49,772 nucleotides of DNA from Azospirillum sp. (GTDB lineage: Bacteria; Pseudomonadota; Alphaproteobacteria; CACIAM-22H2), in NCBI GenBank assembly GCA_020249045.1, contig JADCGK010000196.1, forward strand, positions 1-49,772. Reading direction: 5' to 3'. Under the pieces are notes generated by a model. The model was not told the origin of the DNA. It ran no database searches and was given only the letters and a program-made list of their open reading frames with translations. A program made the translations under genes and the position numbers. Every line of letters starts with the position of its first letter. Positions within the stretch are counted from its first letter, which is position 1. Below, piece by piece: positions 1 through 7,202 of this stretch.

Positions 1-509
1 GCCGCCAGCACGTCCTCGTGACGGAATCGACGCGCGACCACGAGAGCCAGGCATTCTCGGCTGGCCTCGTCGATGATCGTCAGGATCCGGAACTTCCGGC
101 CATCGTGGGTGCGCCCCTCGACGAAGTCATAGGCCCAGACATGTCCCGGATACTCAGGCCGCAGGCGGATGCACGATCCGTCGTTTAGCCATAGCCGGCC
201 ACGTTTGGGCTGCTTTTGCGGCACCTTCAGCCCCTCGCGCCGCCAGATCCGCTCGACCCGCTTGCGGTTGACCGCCCATCCGGCATTCCGCAGCAATGCC
301 GCCACCCGACGATAGCCGTAGCGGCCGTATTGCCGCGCCAGCGCGATGATGTCGTCCGTCAACGCCTGCTCGTCGTCTGCCCCTCGCGGCACCTTACGCT
401 GCGTCGATCGATGCTGGCCCAGCACCCGGCAAATCCGTCGCTCGGATACTGAGAGTTCGCTTCGTACGTGATCGATGCAGCGCCGACGGCGCGCGGGGCT
501 CAGAAGTTT
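1..509 (-). CDS. IS3-family transposase OrfB (DDE integrase domain), 3' part missing at window edge
   Basis: This is the catalytic half of the IS3 transposase, normally made as an OrfAB fusion by -1 frameshifting and acting on the element ends. The frame opens inside the end of orfA (around LLSPARRRRCIDHV) and runs without a stop to base 1. An HTH_21-like segment (EQALTDDIIALARQYGRYGY) is followed by the start of the rve core with the first catalytic Asp in VWAYDFVEGRTHDG and a second conserved stretch ILTIIDEASRECLAL. The remaining D and E of the DDE triad are outside the window. There is no independent good start codon, consistent with frameshift expression. Confidence 0.85.
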
Positions 510-775
510 CCCCGAGCGGCCTCCTGCAAGATCAGCTTGTCGAGCGTCAGATCCGATATCGCCCGCCGGAGACGCTGGTTCTCTTTCTCAAGGTCCTTCA
601 TTCGCCGCGCTTGATCGGTCTTCAGGCCGCCGAACTCCTTGCGCCAGCGATAGTATGTCTGCTCGGAAACGCCGATCCGCCGGCACGCATCGCTCGCCGT
701 TCCGCCCTGCGCCATTACGATCTCAGCCTCGCGCAGCTTGCCGATGATCTCCTCAGGCCCGTGCTTCTTGCCCAT
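500..775 (-). CDS. IS3-family transposase OrfA (HTH protein)
   Basis: A 91-aa DNA-binding subunit that recognises the element ends. It has the family form: HTH_Tnp_1 helix-turn-helix at about residues 8-45 (PEEIIGKLREAEIVMAQGG, then RRIGVSEQTYYRWRKEFGG), then a leucine-zipper-like C-terminus (about 55-85). The start codon follows the purine-rich AAGGAGACGG. Its last codons overlap orfB, which lies in the -1 frame. The A-rich stretch GGGGAAACTTCTGA at the overlap is the probable slippage region. Length is normal for the family. Confidence 0.92.
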   Translation of the reverse strand: MGKKHGPEEIIGKLREAEIVMAQGGTASDACRRIGVSEQTYYRWRKEFGGLKTDQARRMKDLEKENQRLRRAISDLTLDKLILQEAARGNF

Positions 776-813
776 GTTCCGTCTCCTTCAGGGTCCGGTC
801 TAAGTTAACTTTT

Positions 814-838
814 GGACCGCTCTGAAGGGGGCAGATCA
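814..838 (-). repeat. terminal inverted repeat of the IS3 element
   Basis: The minus strand starts TGATCTGCCCCCTTCAGAG at 838. Only one end is in the window, so the length of the repeat cannot be confirmed by comparison. Confidence 0.55.
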
Positions 839-864
839 AAAGCGCGCTTGGTCTTGACGGCAAA

Positions 865-1200
865 TTACGCCAAGACTTGAAATTTCAGGATCAACGTGCC
901 CCCGTAACCTTCTCTCCACACACCGTTGATGGGCGGCATGAGCTTCACGATTTCTGGCCTTCCCGTTTCTGGAAGAACGATTTGGTAAACGATCCCAGGC
1001 TCGTTCTCCATTGCATAAAGCCGGCGGCACTGAAGATCATCGACTACCACCTCGCACTCATAAATCTTCGTAGGGGAAGAACGAGGTCGGCGTTTCGGCG
1101 GGCCCGCGTCCATCGGTGTCACGATCCAGTCTTGAACTTGCGCAGCCTTTAACTGACTCAAGATCGGCCCGAGCTCCGGCGGCCAGCTGAGAGTTTGCAT
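865..1200 (-). CDS. phage-tail-like small protein (hypothetical)
   Basis: A 111-aa protein. The central motif TPMDAGPPKRRPRSS, followed by a beta-rich segment ending in GVWREGYGGTLILKFQVLA, resembles small phage tail-associated proteins that carry an 'MDAGPxKxRRR' signature near the N-terminus. That resemblance is from memory and the exact virion role is not recognisable. There is no signal peptide or membrane segment. It lies directly inside the IS3 end and downstream of the XRE/ImmA cluster on the same strand, so it may be a leftover of a degraded prophage. Another assignment (generic hypothetical) is possible. Confidence 0.6.
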   Translation of the reverse strand: MQTLSWPPELGPILSQLKAAQVQDWIVTPMDAGPPKRRPRSSPTKIYECEVVVDDLQCRRLYAMENEPGIVYQIVLPETGRPEIVKLMPPINGVWREGYGGTLILKFQVLA

Positions 1201-1257
1201 TTGCGATCCCTCTATTCAATGTGACGCATACGGCGGCGTCATGCAGATTGACGCGCT

Positions 1258-1299
1258 AAAAAATACCTTGGGAGGCGACATCTCTGCCGCCTCCCAAGG
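1258..1299 (-). terminator. rho-independent terminator
   Basis: A perfect 12-bp stem (CCTTGGGAGGCG at 1266-1277 with CGCCTCCCAAGG at 1288-1299, 10-nt loop) is followed on the minus strand by TATTTTTT. It sits downstream of the 46-aa gene and ends the XRE/ImmA/46-aa transcription unit. Confidence 0.85.
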
Positions 1300-1331
1300 G
1301 CGAGCAACTCTTCGGAGTTACTCAGGCTGCA

Positions 1332-1472
1332 TTAGACGGGGACCAAGATGGGCCACGCCTTCATCCCGTACGCGCTAGCGTACAGAATGCGCCCGGTATT
1401 CGGACACTTCCGCCGGGGGCGGAAGATGTACCGGTAACCCGGCGGGGCAGCAGGGAGCGATTTGCGCGCCAT
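1332..1472 (-). CDS. small basic protein, 46 aa, unknown function
   Basis: The sequence starts MARKSLPAAPPGYRYIFR, carries a KCPNTGRILYASAYG core and ends AWPILVPV. The pattern aPPGYRyIF...CpkTGr.LYASaYG.KAWP is, from memory, seen in small proteins of prophages and islands, with no known function. ATG at 1472 is preferred because GAAGGAGAAGG lies at correct spacing. An upstream ATG at 1499 (adding MSPPKEKAS) has the weaker GGAAAGG. The only cysteine is in KCPNTG. The gene is followed by a strong terminator. Confidence 0.6.
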   Translation of the reverse strand: MARKSLPAAPPGYRYIFRPRRKCPNTGRILYASAYGMKAWPILVPV

Positions 1473-1607
1473 GCTTGCCTTCTCCTTCGGGGGCGACATT
1501 TGCCTTTCCGTGCGAACCGGAGTAAAACCCCCACAGTTGCGACCCTGTGTTGGTGCACGTGGCCTTGCTGCCAGCAAGCCCCCTCGAACCCAGCGCAAGT
1601 AAAGATG

Positions 1608-1639
1608 AGGGACCTAGGCGCCAACCTAGGTCCCTTTTT
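1608..1639 (+). terminator. rho-independent terminator on the plus strand, end of a possible small RNA
   Basis: A perfect 11-bp stem, AGGGACCTAGG (1608-1618) with CCTAGGTCCCT (1625-1635), is followed by TTTTTATTT. No plus-strand gene precedes it. Two smaller hairpins do: CACAG/CTGTG near 1532-1550 and CTTGCT/AGCAAG near 1564-1578. It lies just past the 3' end of the ImmA gene, which runs the opposite way. In the minus direction no U-run follows the stem, so it is a poor terminator there. Confidence 0.6.
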
Positions 1640-2177
1640 ATTTCGTCCTCCTGTTGAACAGGTTGTCGATGCGGTGCTTTGCCGCCGCGTCGGATACCCC
1701 ATGTCGGCCGGTGACAGTCGCAATGCTGTCCCCGGCCTTCATGAAGCGGCGCGGCATCAGAAGTTCGGCGGCGAACTGGTTAGCTTGCGGCTCGGAACGG
1801 CGATACGCCGGCACAGCCTCGCTGGGGTTCGTTCGAGCCAGGGGTGCGTCCTTGTGCAAGAACAAGTGTCCGAGTTCATGGGCGACAGTGAAGCGTGCGC
1901 GGCCATCATTCGCACATGCCCCTTCGTAGACATCGAGGCGAAGTCGGATGAATGTGCCTTTCGGGCAGGTGTAACCTTCGGCGCTACCCATTTCGCGGGG
2001 GTCGCCGACTTCCAAGTGGACGAACCCCAACTTGTGATCCAGGACCTTCTCCAGCACGTCGATCACCGGGCAGAAGGGTTCGTTAGTGAGGCCCAACTGT
2101 TCCCTCAGCCAATCCGCTCGTTGCGCGATAGCCGCCCACGACATAGGCGGAGCGACGTAATCCAGGTCCTGCATCAT
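1638..2177 (-). CDS. ImmA/IrrE-family zinc metallo-endopeptidase
   Basis: A 179-aa protease of the COG2856 type. These proteins typically cleave or inactivate a cognate XRE repressor and so switch prophage or mobile-element genes. The zinc site is complete: HELGH at residues 100-104, with E138 as third ligand in NQFAAELLMP. The N-terminal 60 residues form the helical family lead-in. The start ATG ATG follows the stop codon of the XRE gene directly, with GAGAGGAG as ribosome site, so the two are co-translated. The Zn-site residues are intact, so activity is expected. The target is probably the neighbouring XRE protein (inference from the pair). Confidence 0.9.
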   Translation of the reverse strand: MMQDLDYVAPPMSWAAIAQRADWLREQLGLTNEPFCPVIDVLEKVLDHKLGFVHLEVGDPREMGSAEGYTCPKGTFIRLRLDVYEGACANDGRARFTVAHELGHLFLHKDAPLARTNPSEAVPAYRRSEPQANQFAAELLMPRRFMKAGDSIATVTGRHGVSDAAAKHRIDNLFNRRTK

Positions 2178-2540
2178 TCACTCCTCTCGTTTGCTGAGCA
2201 CCGATCGGATGTCCCGAAGCTGATCGTCGGACAGCGAGTTGATCTGACGCGCCAGCAGAGCGACGGTGTCGCGCCCGAGGGCGTTGTTCGGCGTCACGGT
2301 AAAACTCTTTCGAGACGCCGTTGCCGCCTCACGCAGACGGGCGGCGACATCTCCGACAAGCCCATACGCCTTGATGACTAGCTCTTCGAAACCGGTCGGC
2401 GGCGTCTTGGCGCCGGTTTCGATGGCCGAAACGAACGCGGCCGACTTCTGGACCTTGGCGGCCATATCCAGAAGTCGTTCGTCTTTTTCGACGCGGAGCT
2501 TCCGAAGCTCTTTGCCGATCGGAGTGGCGGGATTAGCCAT
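2178..2540 (-). CDS. XRE-family helix-turn-helix regulator
   Basis: A 120-aa DNA-binding protein with an HTH_3 domain at about residues 8-62 (IGKELRKLRVEKDERL, then SAAFVSAIETGAKTPPTG). The C-terminal half is helical and probably mediates dimerisation or contact with ImmA. It is first in an operon with the ImmA protease, the classic repressor/anti-repressor-protease or atypical antitoxin/toxin layout. The region upstream carries repeats that could be its operators (2563-2735). GAGGGGAAC precedes the ATG. Autoregulation is likely but inferred. Confidence 0.88.
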   Translation of the reverse strand: MANPATPIGKELRKLRVEKDERLLDMAAKVQKSAAFVSAIETGAKTPPTGFEELVIKAYGLVGDVAARLREAATASRKSFTVTPNNALGRDTVALLARQINSLSDDQLRDIRSVLSKREE

Positions 2541-2562
2541 GCGGTGTTCCCCTCTTTTTCAT

Positions 2563-2735
2563 GTTCTTCGGGTTTTGCTCGGTTCTTCGCAGAAGCTTGG
2601 ATTTTGGTGGGAACTTAGTCTTGAGAGCCCAGCGCGAATGCCGAGCTCACCCAAGAGTATACACCTTGCGGCTTAGGAAATCAACCTGTCTGGTTTATTT
2701 TTCACGATTTTCAGTTAAACATTTGATTATAATCA
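2563..2735 (-). promoter_or_regulatory. AT-rich operator/promoter region of the XRE-ImmA unit
   Basis: This stretch is far more AT-rich than its surroundings. It holds a direct repeat GTTCTTCG (2563-2570 and 2582-2589, 19 bp apart), an inverted repeat AACC-N5-GGTT (2683-2695) and a perfect 12-bp palindrome TGATTATAATCA (2724-2735). These are plausible binding sites for the XRE protein encoded immediately downstream. No single -35/-10 pair stands out. Confidence 0.45.
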
Positions 2736-3003
2736 TACTTTTGGAATATCTACGACGCACGATCGATTAATTCAGTACCAGCCTTAGTCCATCGCTAGGC
2801 ACCGCCCCCCGAGTTTCCAATTTTTCCGCGAATTTTCGCGGGCGGCCCGATAAGGAATTTCGCGATCGCGTTCCGCCTCCCCCCGGGGGGCGGGGGTGGG
2901 GTTGGGGTGTGATCGGTGCTATCCACACGCCTTCCTGTTGCTCGCCTGTCGTGCGAACGTCGCCGCCATGCCTCTCCCTCCCGGCCTTCACTAAGCGACG
3001 GCA
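2736..3003. other. gene-free stretch
   Basis: No convincing gene. It passes from AT-rich to strongly GC-rich sequence, with a homopurine/homopyrimidine block near 2878-2905 (CCTCCCCCCGGGGGGCGGGGG). A minus-strand open frame of 177 codons crosses it but has no protein-like composition. Confidence 0.5.
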
Positions 3004-3297
3004 TTGCGCTTGGACCTCGCGCGGCTGATGCGCGAGGCGACGCTCCCGGCATATGGTCGGCGCGCGGGCGGGCTCGTGGAGATTTCTGACGACGGGAACC
3101 ATCTGCGCTTCCAAACGCCCGACTATCGCGGCGGACTCTCCTACTTGGGCGCTTGGCCCAAGCCGATCCTTGTCCATCTGCACGCGCTCCGCGCTATCGC
3201 GCGCAAGCTCCCCCGCACCGAGTTCGTGCTGATGGGATATGCCGATGGCTGGTTGAATGTCGGACCGACGCGGCTCAGCGCGCGCCTCGCGACGTAG
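3004..3297 (+). CDS. hypothetical protein, about 97 aa
   Basis: Not recognised. The protein has a protein-like core (GGLVEISDDGNHLRFQTPDY, then GLSYLGAWPKPILVHLHALR and ...EFVLMGYADGWLNVGPTRLS), suggesting a small alpha/beta domain with alternating beta strands. The first possible start is TTG at 3004. ATG at 3028 is an alternative that removes eight residues. Neither has a strong ribosome site. It is probably part of the accessory island and no partner is evident. Confidence 0.5.
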   Translation: MRLDLARLMREATLPAYGRRAGGLVEISDDGNHLRFQTPDYRGGLSYLGAWPKPILVHLHALRAIARKLPRTEFVLMGYADGWLNVGPTRLSARLAT

Positions 3298-3492
3298 CAC
3301 CGACGCCGAGCCTGTCCGTTTTGCCGATCGTCACTGCCAGACTGTCGGGCCGTGTCGATTTCAGCGCCGAAAGGCGAGCGCGATCAAAGGCCCAATGTTG
3401 GCCATCATATGCCGTGACAGACAAGCGCGCCCGCGCCCACCGTGCGCCCCATCGCAACCGCGCGACACGCGCAACACGATGGAGACACCGCC

Positions 3493-3690
3493 ATGCCGAC
3501 GATCACCAGTGCCGAGACCTTCTGGAATGCCAACGCCGCGCTCGACAGCAGCGATGAGGCTCGCTGTCGCTCTGCGATGGCTGCTTTGATTGGGCTCGCA
3601 GTGCATGACCCCAGCAAGGCCGGCGCCCGTGCGGCCGACGTGCTGTTGAAGCGGTTCGGCATAGCGACAGTCACCGAAGCGCGAGGGTGA
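3493..3690 (+). CDS. small hypothetical protein, 65 aa
   Basis: Begins MPTITSAETFWNANAALDSS and ends ...KRFGIATVTEARG. It looks like a short helical protein. The ATG at 3493 is preceded by GGAG at 3481-3484. It is not assignable to a family. It follows the 97-aa gene by about 195 bases in which nothing else is visible, and both may belong to the island. Confidence 0.5.
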   Translation: MPTITSAETFWNANAALDSSDEARCRSAMAALIGLAVHDPSKAGARAADVLLKRFGIATVTEARG

Positions 3691-3797
3691 CGAACCAATC
3701 CGCGAGTTGGGAACAGTGATGCATGGGCGATGCATGGAAGGGCAAACTCGCCTTCTGCCTCGATGGTGCTCGCCGCCAGTGTTCGTGTAAGCCCTTG

Positions 3798-3829
3798 AAA
3801 AAAAACGCCCGGAGCCGAAGCTCCGGGCG
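3798..3829 (-). terminator. rho-independent terminator of the small RNA
   Basis: A perfect 10-bp stem CGCCCGGAGC/GCTCCGGGCG with a 4-nt loop (3806-3829) is followed on the minus strand by eight T. No protein gene on this strand ends nearby, so it most likely ends the structured RNA. Confidence 0.9.
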
Positions 3830-3938
3830 AGTTGAACAGGGAGGCTTCACGTCTGGGAGACGTAGGGTTCAAGGAACCCCGCTCGCGCCGAAGCGCAAGC
3901 CCGGCGGTATCGAGCGCATGGTGCGCCGCAATACCGAC
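3798..3938 (-). ncRNA. putative structured small RNA with two CUCCC motifs
   Basis: Read on the minus strand, about 140 nt fold into consecutive hairpins. HP1 is GGUAUUG/CGAUACC with inner GCGC/GCGC (3906-3935). HP2 is an 8-bp stem closed by UUCG (3881-3900). HP3 is GGGUUC/GAACCC (3865-3879). HP4 is ACGUCU-CCC-AGACGU (3849-3863). An intrinsic terminator follows. GUUCAA (3832-3837) can instead pair with UUGAAC (3867-3872), which would open HP3 and enclose HP4. Two pyrimidine motifs able to pair with ribosome-binding sites are exposed: CUCCC around the HP4 loop and CCUCCC at 3839-3844. A TATCTT -10-like element (3945-3950) places the start just before HP1. It does not resemble tmRNA, SRP RNA or RNase P RNA. 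It could be a trans-acting anti-Shine-Dalgarno sRNA of the kind known in alphaproteobacteria (inference). Confidence 0.55.
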
Positions 3939-4128
3939 AGGTCTAAGATAGGAACGTTCCTGCCCGAAAAAACGGCAAATTCCGCATGCGAGGCCTGCGA
4001 ATGCCGCATGCCCGCGCTAACACACTTGTAACCAACGAAGATTTTGCGGGCGATTGCAGGGGAATAGGTCCGCTAAACCGGACGAATTCACCGCGCCCGT
4101 GCCGCCGCCGACCGACCGCATCGTTCGT

Positions 4129-5019
4129 CTAGAATTGCGACTCGGCAACTTTTTGAACCAAATAATCCCGGAATACCGCGATCCGTTTCGAGCTGCGCAG
4201 TTCTTCGGGATAGACGAAATAGGCCTCGTAGGTCGGGCCTTCGAGCTCGGGCAGGATGCGCCGGATCTTGCTCGATTCCTCGGCCATGTAATCGGGGAAC
4301 GCGGCGATGCCGATGCCGTTCTCGACGGCGCGCAGAATGGCGTAGACGTTGTTGACCATCAGCGTCGGCGCGCGGCGTTTGCCGCCGGGCATGCCCGCTT
4401 CGAGCAGCCAATTGACGTTCGGGAAAGGCGGATTCGGATCGTCGCCGTAGACGACGATCTTGTGCTTGTCGAGATCGGCCGCCGATTTCGGCATGCCGTG
4501 CTTGGCGATGTAATCCTCGCTCGCGTAGCAATGCACGTGCACCGACAGCAAATGGCGCTGGATCAGATCGCCTTGCCGGGGCGGATGCATGCGGATCGCG
4601 CAATCGGCCTCGCGCATCCCGAGATCGAGCTCGCGGTCGTCGACCTTGAGTTCGACCTGCACGTCCTTGTACTGCGCGAGGAACTCGCCCAGGCGCGGCG
4701 CGAGCCACACCGACCCGAAGGCCACCGTCGTGGTCACGCGCAAGCGGCCGGTCGGTTTTTCCTTCGTCTCGGCGAGCTGGGTTTCCACCATCGCGAGTTT
4801 CGCGAACACGTCGCGCACCGCGTTGAACAGCAACTCGCCCTGCTCGGTCAGGATCAGGCCGCGCGCGTGACGATGGAACAGCGGCGCCGAAACCGAATCC
4901 TCCAGCCCCGAGATCTGCCGGCTGACCGCCGATTGCGACAGGTTCAGCTTGTCCCCGGCATGGGTGAACGAACCCGCCTCGGCGACCGCGTGGAAGACGC
5001 GCAGCTTGTCCCAATCCAT
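4129..5019 (-). CDS. LysR-family transcriptional regulator
   Basis: A 296-aa regulator of normal length. It has an N-terminal winged HTH at residues 1-60 (LRVFHAVAEAGSFTHAGDKL, SQSAVSRQISGLE), a linker helix and a periplasmic-binding-protein-like effector domain (about 90-290). It lies 21 bases downstream of trxB on the same strand, so the two are probably one operon. The effector is unknown. A redox- or thiol-related role is possible from context, but LysR effector domains cannot be read from sequence alone. Confidence 0.92.
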   Translation of the reverse strand: MDWDKLRVFHAVAEAGSFTHAGDKLNLSQSAVSRQISGLEDSVSAPLFHRHARGLILTEQGELLFNAVRDVFAKLAMVETQLAETKEKPTGRLRVTTTVAFGSVWLAPRLGEFLAQYKDVQVELKVDDRELDLGMREADCAIRMHPPRQGDLIQRHLLSVHVHCYASEDYIAKHGMPKSAADLDKHKIVVYGDDPNPPFPNVNWLLEAGMPGGKRRAPTLMVNNVYAILRAVENGIGIAAFPDYMAEESSKIRRILPELEGPTYEAYFVYPEELRSSKRIAVFRDYLVQKVAESQF

Positions 5020-5040
5020 GATCCGCGCCCCGCCCCCGGC

Positions 5041-6024
5041 CTACTGCGCCGCCGCAAGATGCGCGGCCTCGGCATGGGCGATGAATTTCTCGGCCTCCAA
5101 CGCGGCCATGCAGCCCATGCCCGCGGCCGTCACGGCCTGACGGAAGATCTTGTCCTTCACGTCGCCCGCGGCGAACACGCCGGGCACGTCGGTCGCGGTC
5201 GAGTCGGGCTTGGTCAGCAGATAGCCTTCCGCATCCATGGCGAGCTTGCCCTTGAACAGCCCGGTCGCCGGCACGTGGCCGATGGCGACGAACAAGCCGT
5301 CCACCGCGATCGTCGAGAACTCGCCGGTGCGCGTGTCCTTGAGCTTCAGGCCCGTCACCGTCGCGGCACCGCCCGGCGTCTTCGGATCCTCGCCGAGGAT
5401 TTCGTCGACCGCGGCGTTCCAGACGACCTCGACCTTCGGATTCGCGAACAGACGCGTTTGCATCATCTTCTCGGCGCGCAGCGTGTCGCGGCGATGGATG
5501 AGGACGACCTTGCTCGCGTGATTGGTCAGATAAAGCGCCTCTTCGACCGCCGTGTTGCCGCCGCCGACCACCGCGACCTTCTTGCCGCGGAAGAAGAACC
5601 CGTCGCACGTCGCGCACGCCGAAACGCCACCGCCGCGGAATTTGTCCTCGCTCGGGATCCCCAGCCAGCGCGCTTGCGCGCCCGTGCAGATCACCACCGT
5701 ATCGGCGACATACGTGTCCCCCGCGTCGCCTTTGGCGACGAAAGGCCGCTTGGACAGGTCGATATCGACGATCAGATCCTCGAGGATCAGCGTGCCGATA
5801 TGTTCGCACTGCTTGTACATCTGCTCCATCAGCCACGGGCCTTGGATGGCCTTCTCGAAGCCGGGGAAATTCTCGACGTCGGTGGTGATGGACAATTGCC
5901 CGCCCGGCTGCATGCCGCGCACCAGGATCGGCGCCAGATTGGCGCGCGTGGCGTAGATCGCCGCCGTGTACCCGGCCGGCCCGGAGCCGATGATGAGCAC
6001 CTTGGTGCGATGGGTTTGGGGCAT
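5041..6024 (-). CDS. trxB: thioredoxin-disulfide reductase
   Basis: A 327-aa flavoenzyme that reduces thioredoxin with NADPH in the cytoplasm. It shows an N-terminal FAD-binding GSGPAGYTAAIYATRA (about 13-28), the redox-active pair C137-A-T-C140 followed by DG, an NADPH-binding GGGNTAVEEALYL (about 154-166) and a C-terminal FAD motif GVFAAGDVKD. Length is standard. It lies between the ELM1-like gene upstream and the lysR gene downstream on the same strand. A 72-base gap upstream leaves room for its own promoter. Confidence 0.97.
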   Translation of the reverse strand: MPQTHRTKVLIIGSGPAGYTAAIYATRANLAPILVRGMQPGGQLSITTDVENFPGFEKAIQGPWLMEQMYKQCEHIGTLILEDLIVDIDLSKRPFVAKGDAGDTYVADTVVICTGAQARWLGIPSEDKFRGGGVSACATCDGFFFRGKKVAVVGGGNTAVEEALYLTNHASKVVLIHRRDTLRAEKMMQTRLFANPKVEVVWNAAVDEILGEDPKTPGGAATVTGLKLKDTRTGEFSTIAVDGLFVAIGHVPATGLFKGKLAMDAEGYLLTKPDSTATDVPGVFAAGDVKDKIFRQAVTAAGMGCMAALEAEKFIAHAEAAHLAAAQ

Positions 6025-6096
6025 GGGGGCGGACTCCGGTATGCGAGAAATGCAAACCTAGCAGTCATGCCAACGCGCGCCTAGCGGGACGGGGAG

Positions 6097-7083
6097 TTAT
6101 CCCCAGCCGAATCGCGCTTTCAACGCCGCCGCCGCGCGGGCCGTGTCGTCCGGTGGCGTGTAGGTCCAGGTTTCGAGACGGCCATCGAATTGGCGCGTAC
6201 GGCCTTGGCGGCGCATTTCGGCCTGGAAGGCGGCGATCCGCCCGGATTTGCCGTCCAGATCGGCGACCAGAACCGGCTTGCCGGTGCTCAGCGCCTCGCT
6301 GGTCATCGACACCGAATCCTCGGTCACGACCAGCGCGTCGGCGAGCGCCAAAATGCCGAGATAGGGGTTCTCGCCCGATCCCAACGCATCGTAGGCGAAG
6401 CCGCCGAGTTCGCGCGCGGCGGCGAGCAATTTCGCGCGCGCGGGCGGATCGGTGCGCCGCGACGTCGTCACCGCCAAGCCCGCACCGGACGCCGCAAGCG
6501 TGCGGAGGTTGGCGTCGAGCCGCGCGACCGCACCCTCGGAGAAGCGATAGCGCCGCAACCCGTTCGAGCCGCCCAGCACGACCCCGACCAGCGGACGCGG
6601 CAGATGCGCGAAAACCGGGCGCCAGCGTTCGGCCGCCTCGGCGAGCTTGGCCGGCGTGACATGGTGCAACGCCGCTTCGGTTTCGATCACGTTCGCGCCG
6701 CGCACCCGATCGTGCCACGGGGCGACGACGGCATCGAGCCACGCCACCGGCAGGCCCGGCCGCTGAACATGGATCGCGACGACCTTGCCGCCCGACGCGC
6801 GCTTCATCGCGACGCCGATCGGCGCGCAGCGCGAGCCCAAGGTGATCGCCACATCGGGCCAAGGCGGATCGAGGCGCGGGCTGTCGGCGGCCAGCATGGC
6901 GAACGGATTGGCGATCAAAAACCGTTCCGGCAGCCAGGCGTAGGGCGCGCGGAATCGGATGTCCTTGAATTCGTAGGCGAGCCCCAGCGCCTCGGCCAAT
7001 CCCCGGCATTGGGCCTTCATGCCGACCTGGCCGGGACTGACGATCCACGCCGTACGCGGCGGGGCGAGAGGGGTGCGGGACAT
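6097..7083 (-). CDS. mitochondrial-fission ELM1-like family protein
   Basis: A 328-aa protein of the ELM1-like family (formerly DUF1022), a glycosyltransferase-B-like fold found in alphaproteobacteria and plant mitochondria. Visible features are the N-terminal TAWIVSPGQVGMKAQCRGLA, the core LVGVVLGGSNGLRRYRFSEG and the C-terminal ALVVTEDSVSMTSEALSTGKPVLV, which resembles a sugar-nucleotide-binding loop of GT-B enzymes. Bacterial function is not established; an envelope glycosyltransferase is possible. It is divergent from lrp and upstream of trxB. Confidence 0.88.
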   Translation of the reverse strand: MSRTPLAPPRTAWIVSPGQVGMKAQCRGLAEALGLAYEFKDIRFRAPYAWLPERFLIANPFAMLAADSPRLDPPWPDVAITLGSRCAPIGVAMKRASGGKVVAIHVQRPGLPVAWLDAVVAPWHDRVRGANVIETEAALHHVTPAKLAEAAERWRPVFAHLPRPLVGVVLGGSNGLRRYRFSEGAVARLDANLRTLAASGAGLAVTTSRRTDPPARAKLLAAARELGGFAYDALGSGENPYLGILALADALVVTEDSVSMTSEALSTGKPVLVADLDGKSGRIAAFQAEMRRQGRTRQFDGRLETWTYTPPDDTARAAAALKARFGWG

Positions 7084-7167
7084 GCTGCGAGGCTGCGTAC
7101 CCGCTCCTCACGCATTCGCGCAATTTTTTTGCGTGGGCCTAGGCGTCTGGCCCGGCTATTGCTAACA

Positions 7168-7181
7168 TTATTTCAAGATAA
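7168..7181. promoter_or_regulatory. AT-rich dyad upstream of lrp-like gene, possible Lrp site
   Basis: TTAT-N6-ATAA in an otherwise GC-rich divergent region between the ELM1 and Lrp genes, about 21 bases before the Lrp start. Lrp-family proteins often bind AT-rich dyads and regulate themselves. The match is short. Confidence 0.3.
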
Positions 7182-7202
7182 CCCCAAAGCTGGACAGGAT
7201 AA

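Larger units (their letters stand above)
1..838 (-). mobile_element. IS3-family insertion sequence, one end, cut by the window edge
   Basis: Holds orfA and the 5' part of orfB of an IS3-family element in the usual overlapping arrangement. The outer end lies at about 838, where the minus strand begins TGATCTGCCCCC, matching the TG...CA termini of this family. The other end and any target-site duplication lie to the left of the window. Between the end and orfA, CCTTCAG-GGTCC (about 787-798) and GGACC...CTGAAGG (about 814-829) form an imperfect inverted repeat that could fold in read-through transcripts. No disruption is visible, so the copy may be active. Confidence 0.85.

Noticed and set aside
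1500-1610. tRNA or tRNA fragment (GGTTCGAGG and GGTTCGC motifs on the minus strand)
   Set aside because: The T-arm-like bases do not close a 5-bp stem and no acceptor or anticodon stem can be formed around them.
2767-3300. Minus-strand 177-codon frame
   Set aside because: Composition is not protein-like and it overlaps a better plus-strand candidate (3004-3297).
3798-3938. 6S RNA, tmRNA, SRP RNA or RNase P RNA
   Set aside because: No long-range rod with a central bubble, no tRNA-like end, no SRP GGAA tetraloop motif, and too short for RNase P. Left as unassigned.
6098-6106. DnaA box TTATCCCCA
   Set aside because: One mismatch, and it lies over the stop codon and 3' end of the ELM1 gene, where a chance match is likely.
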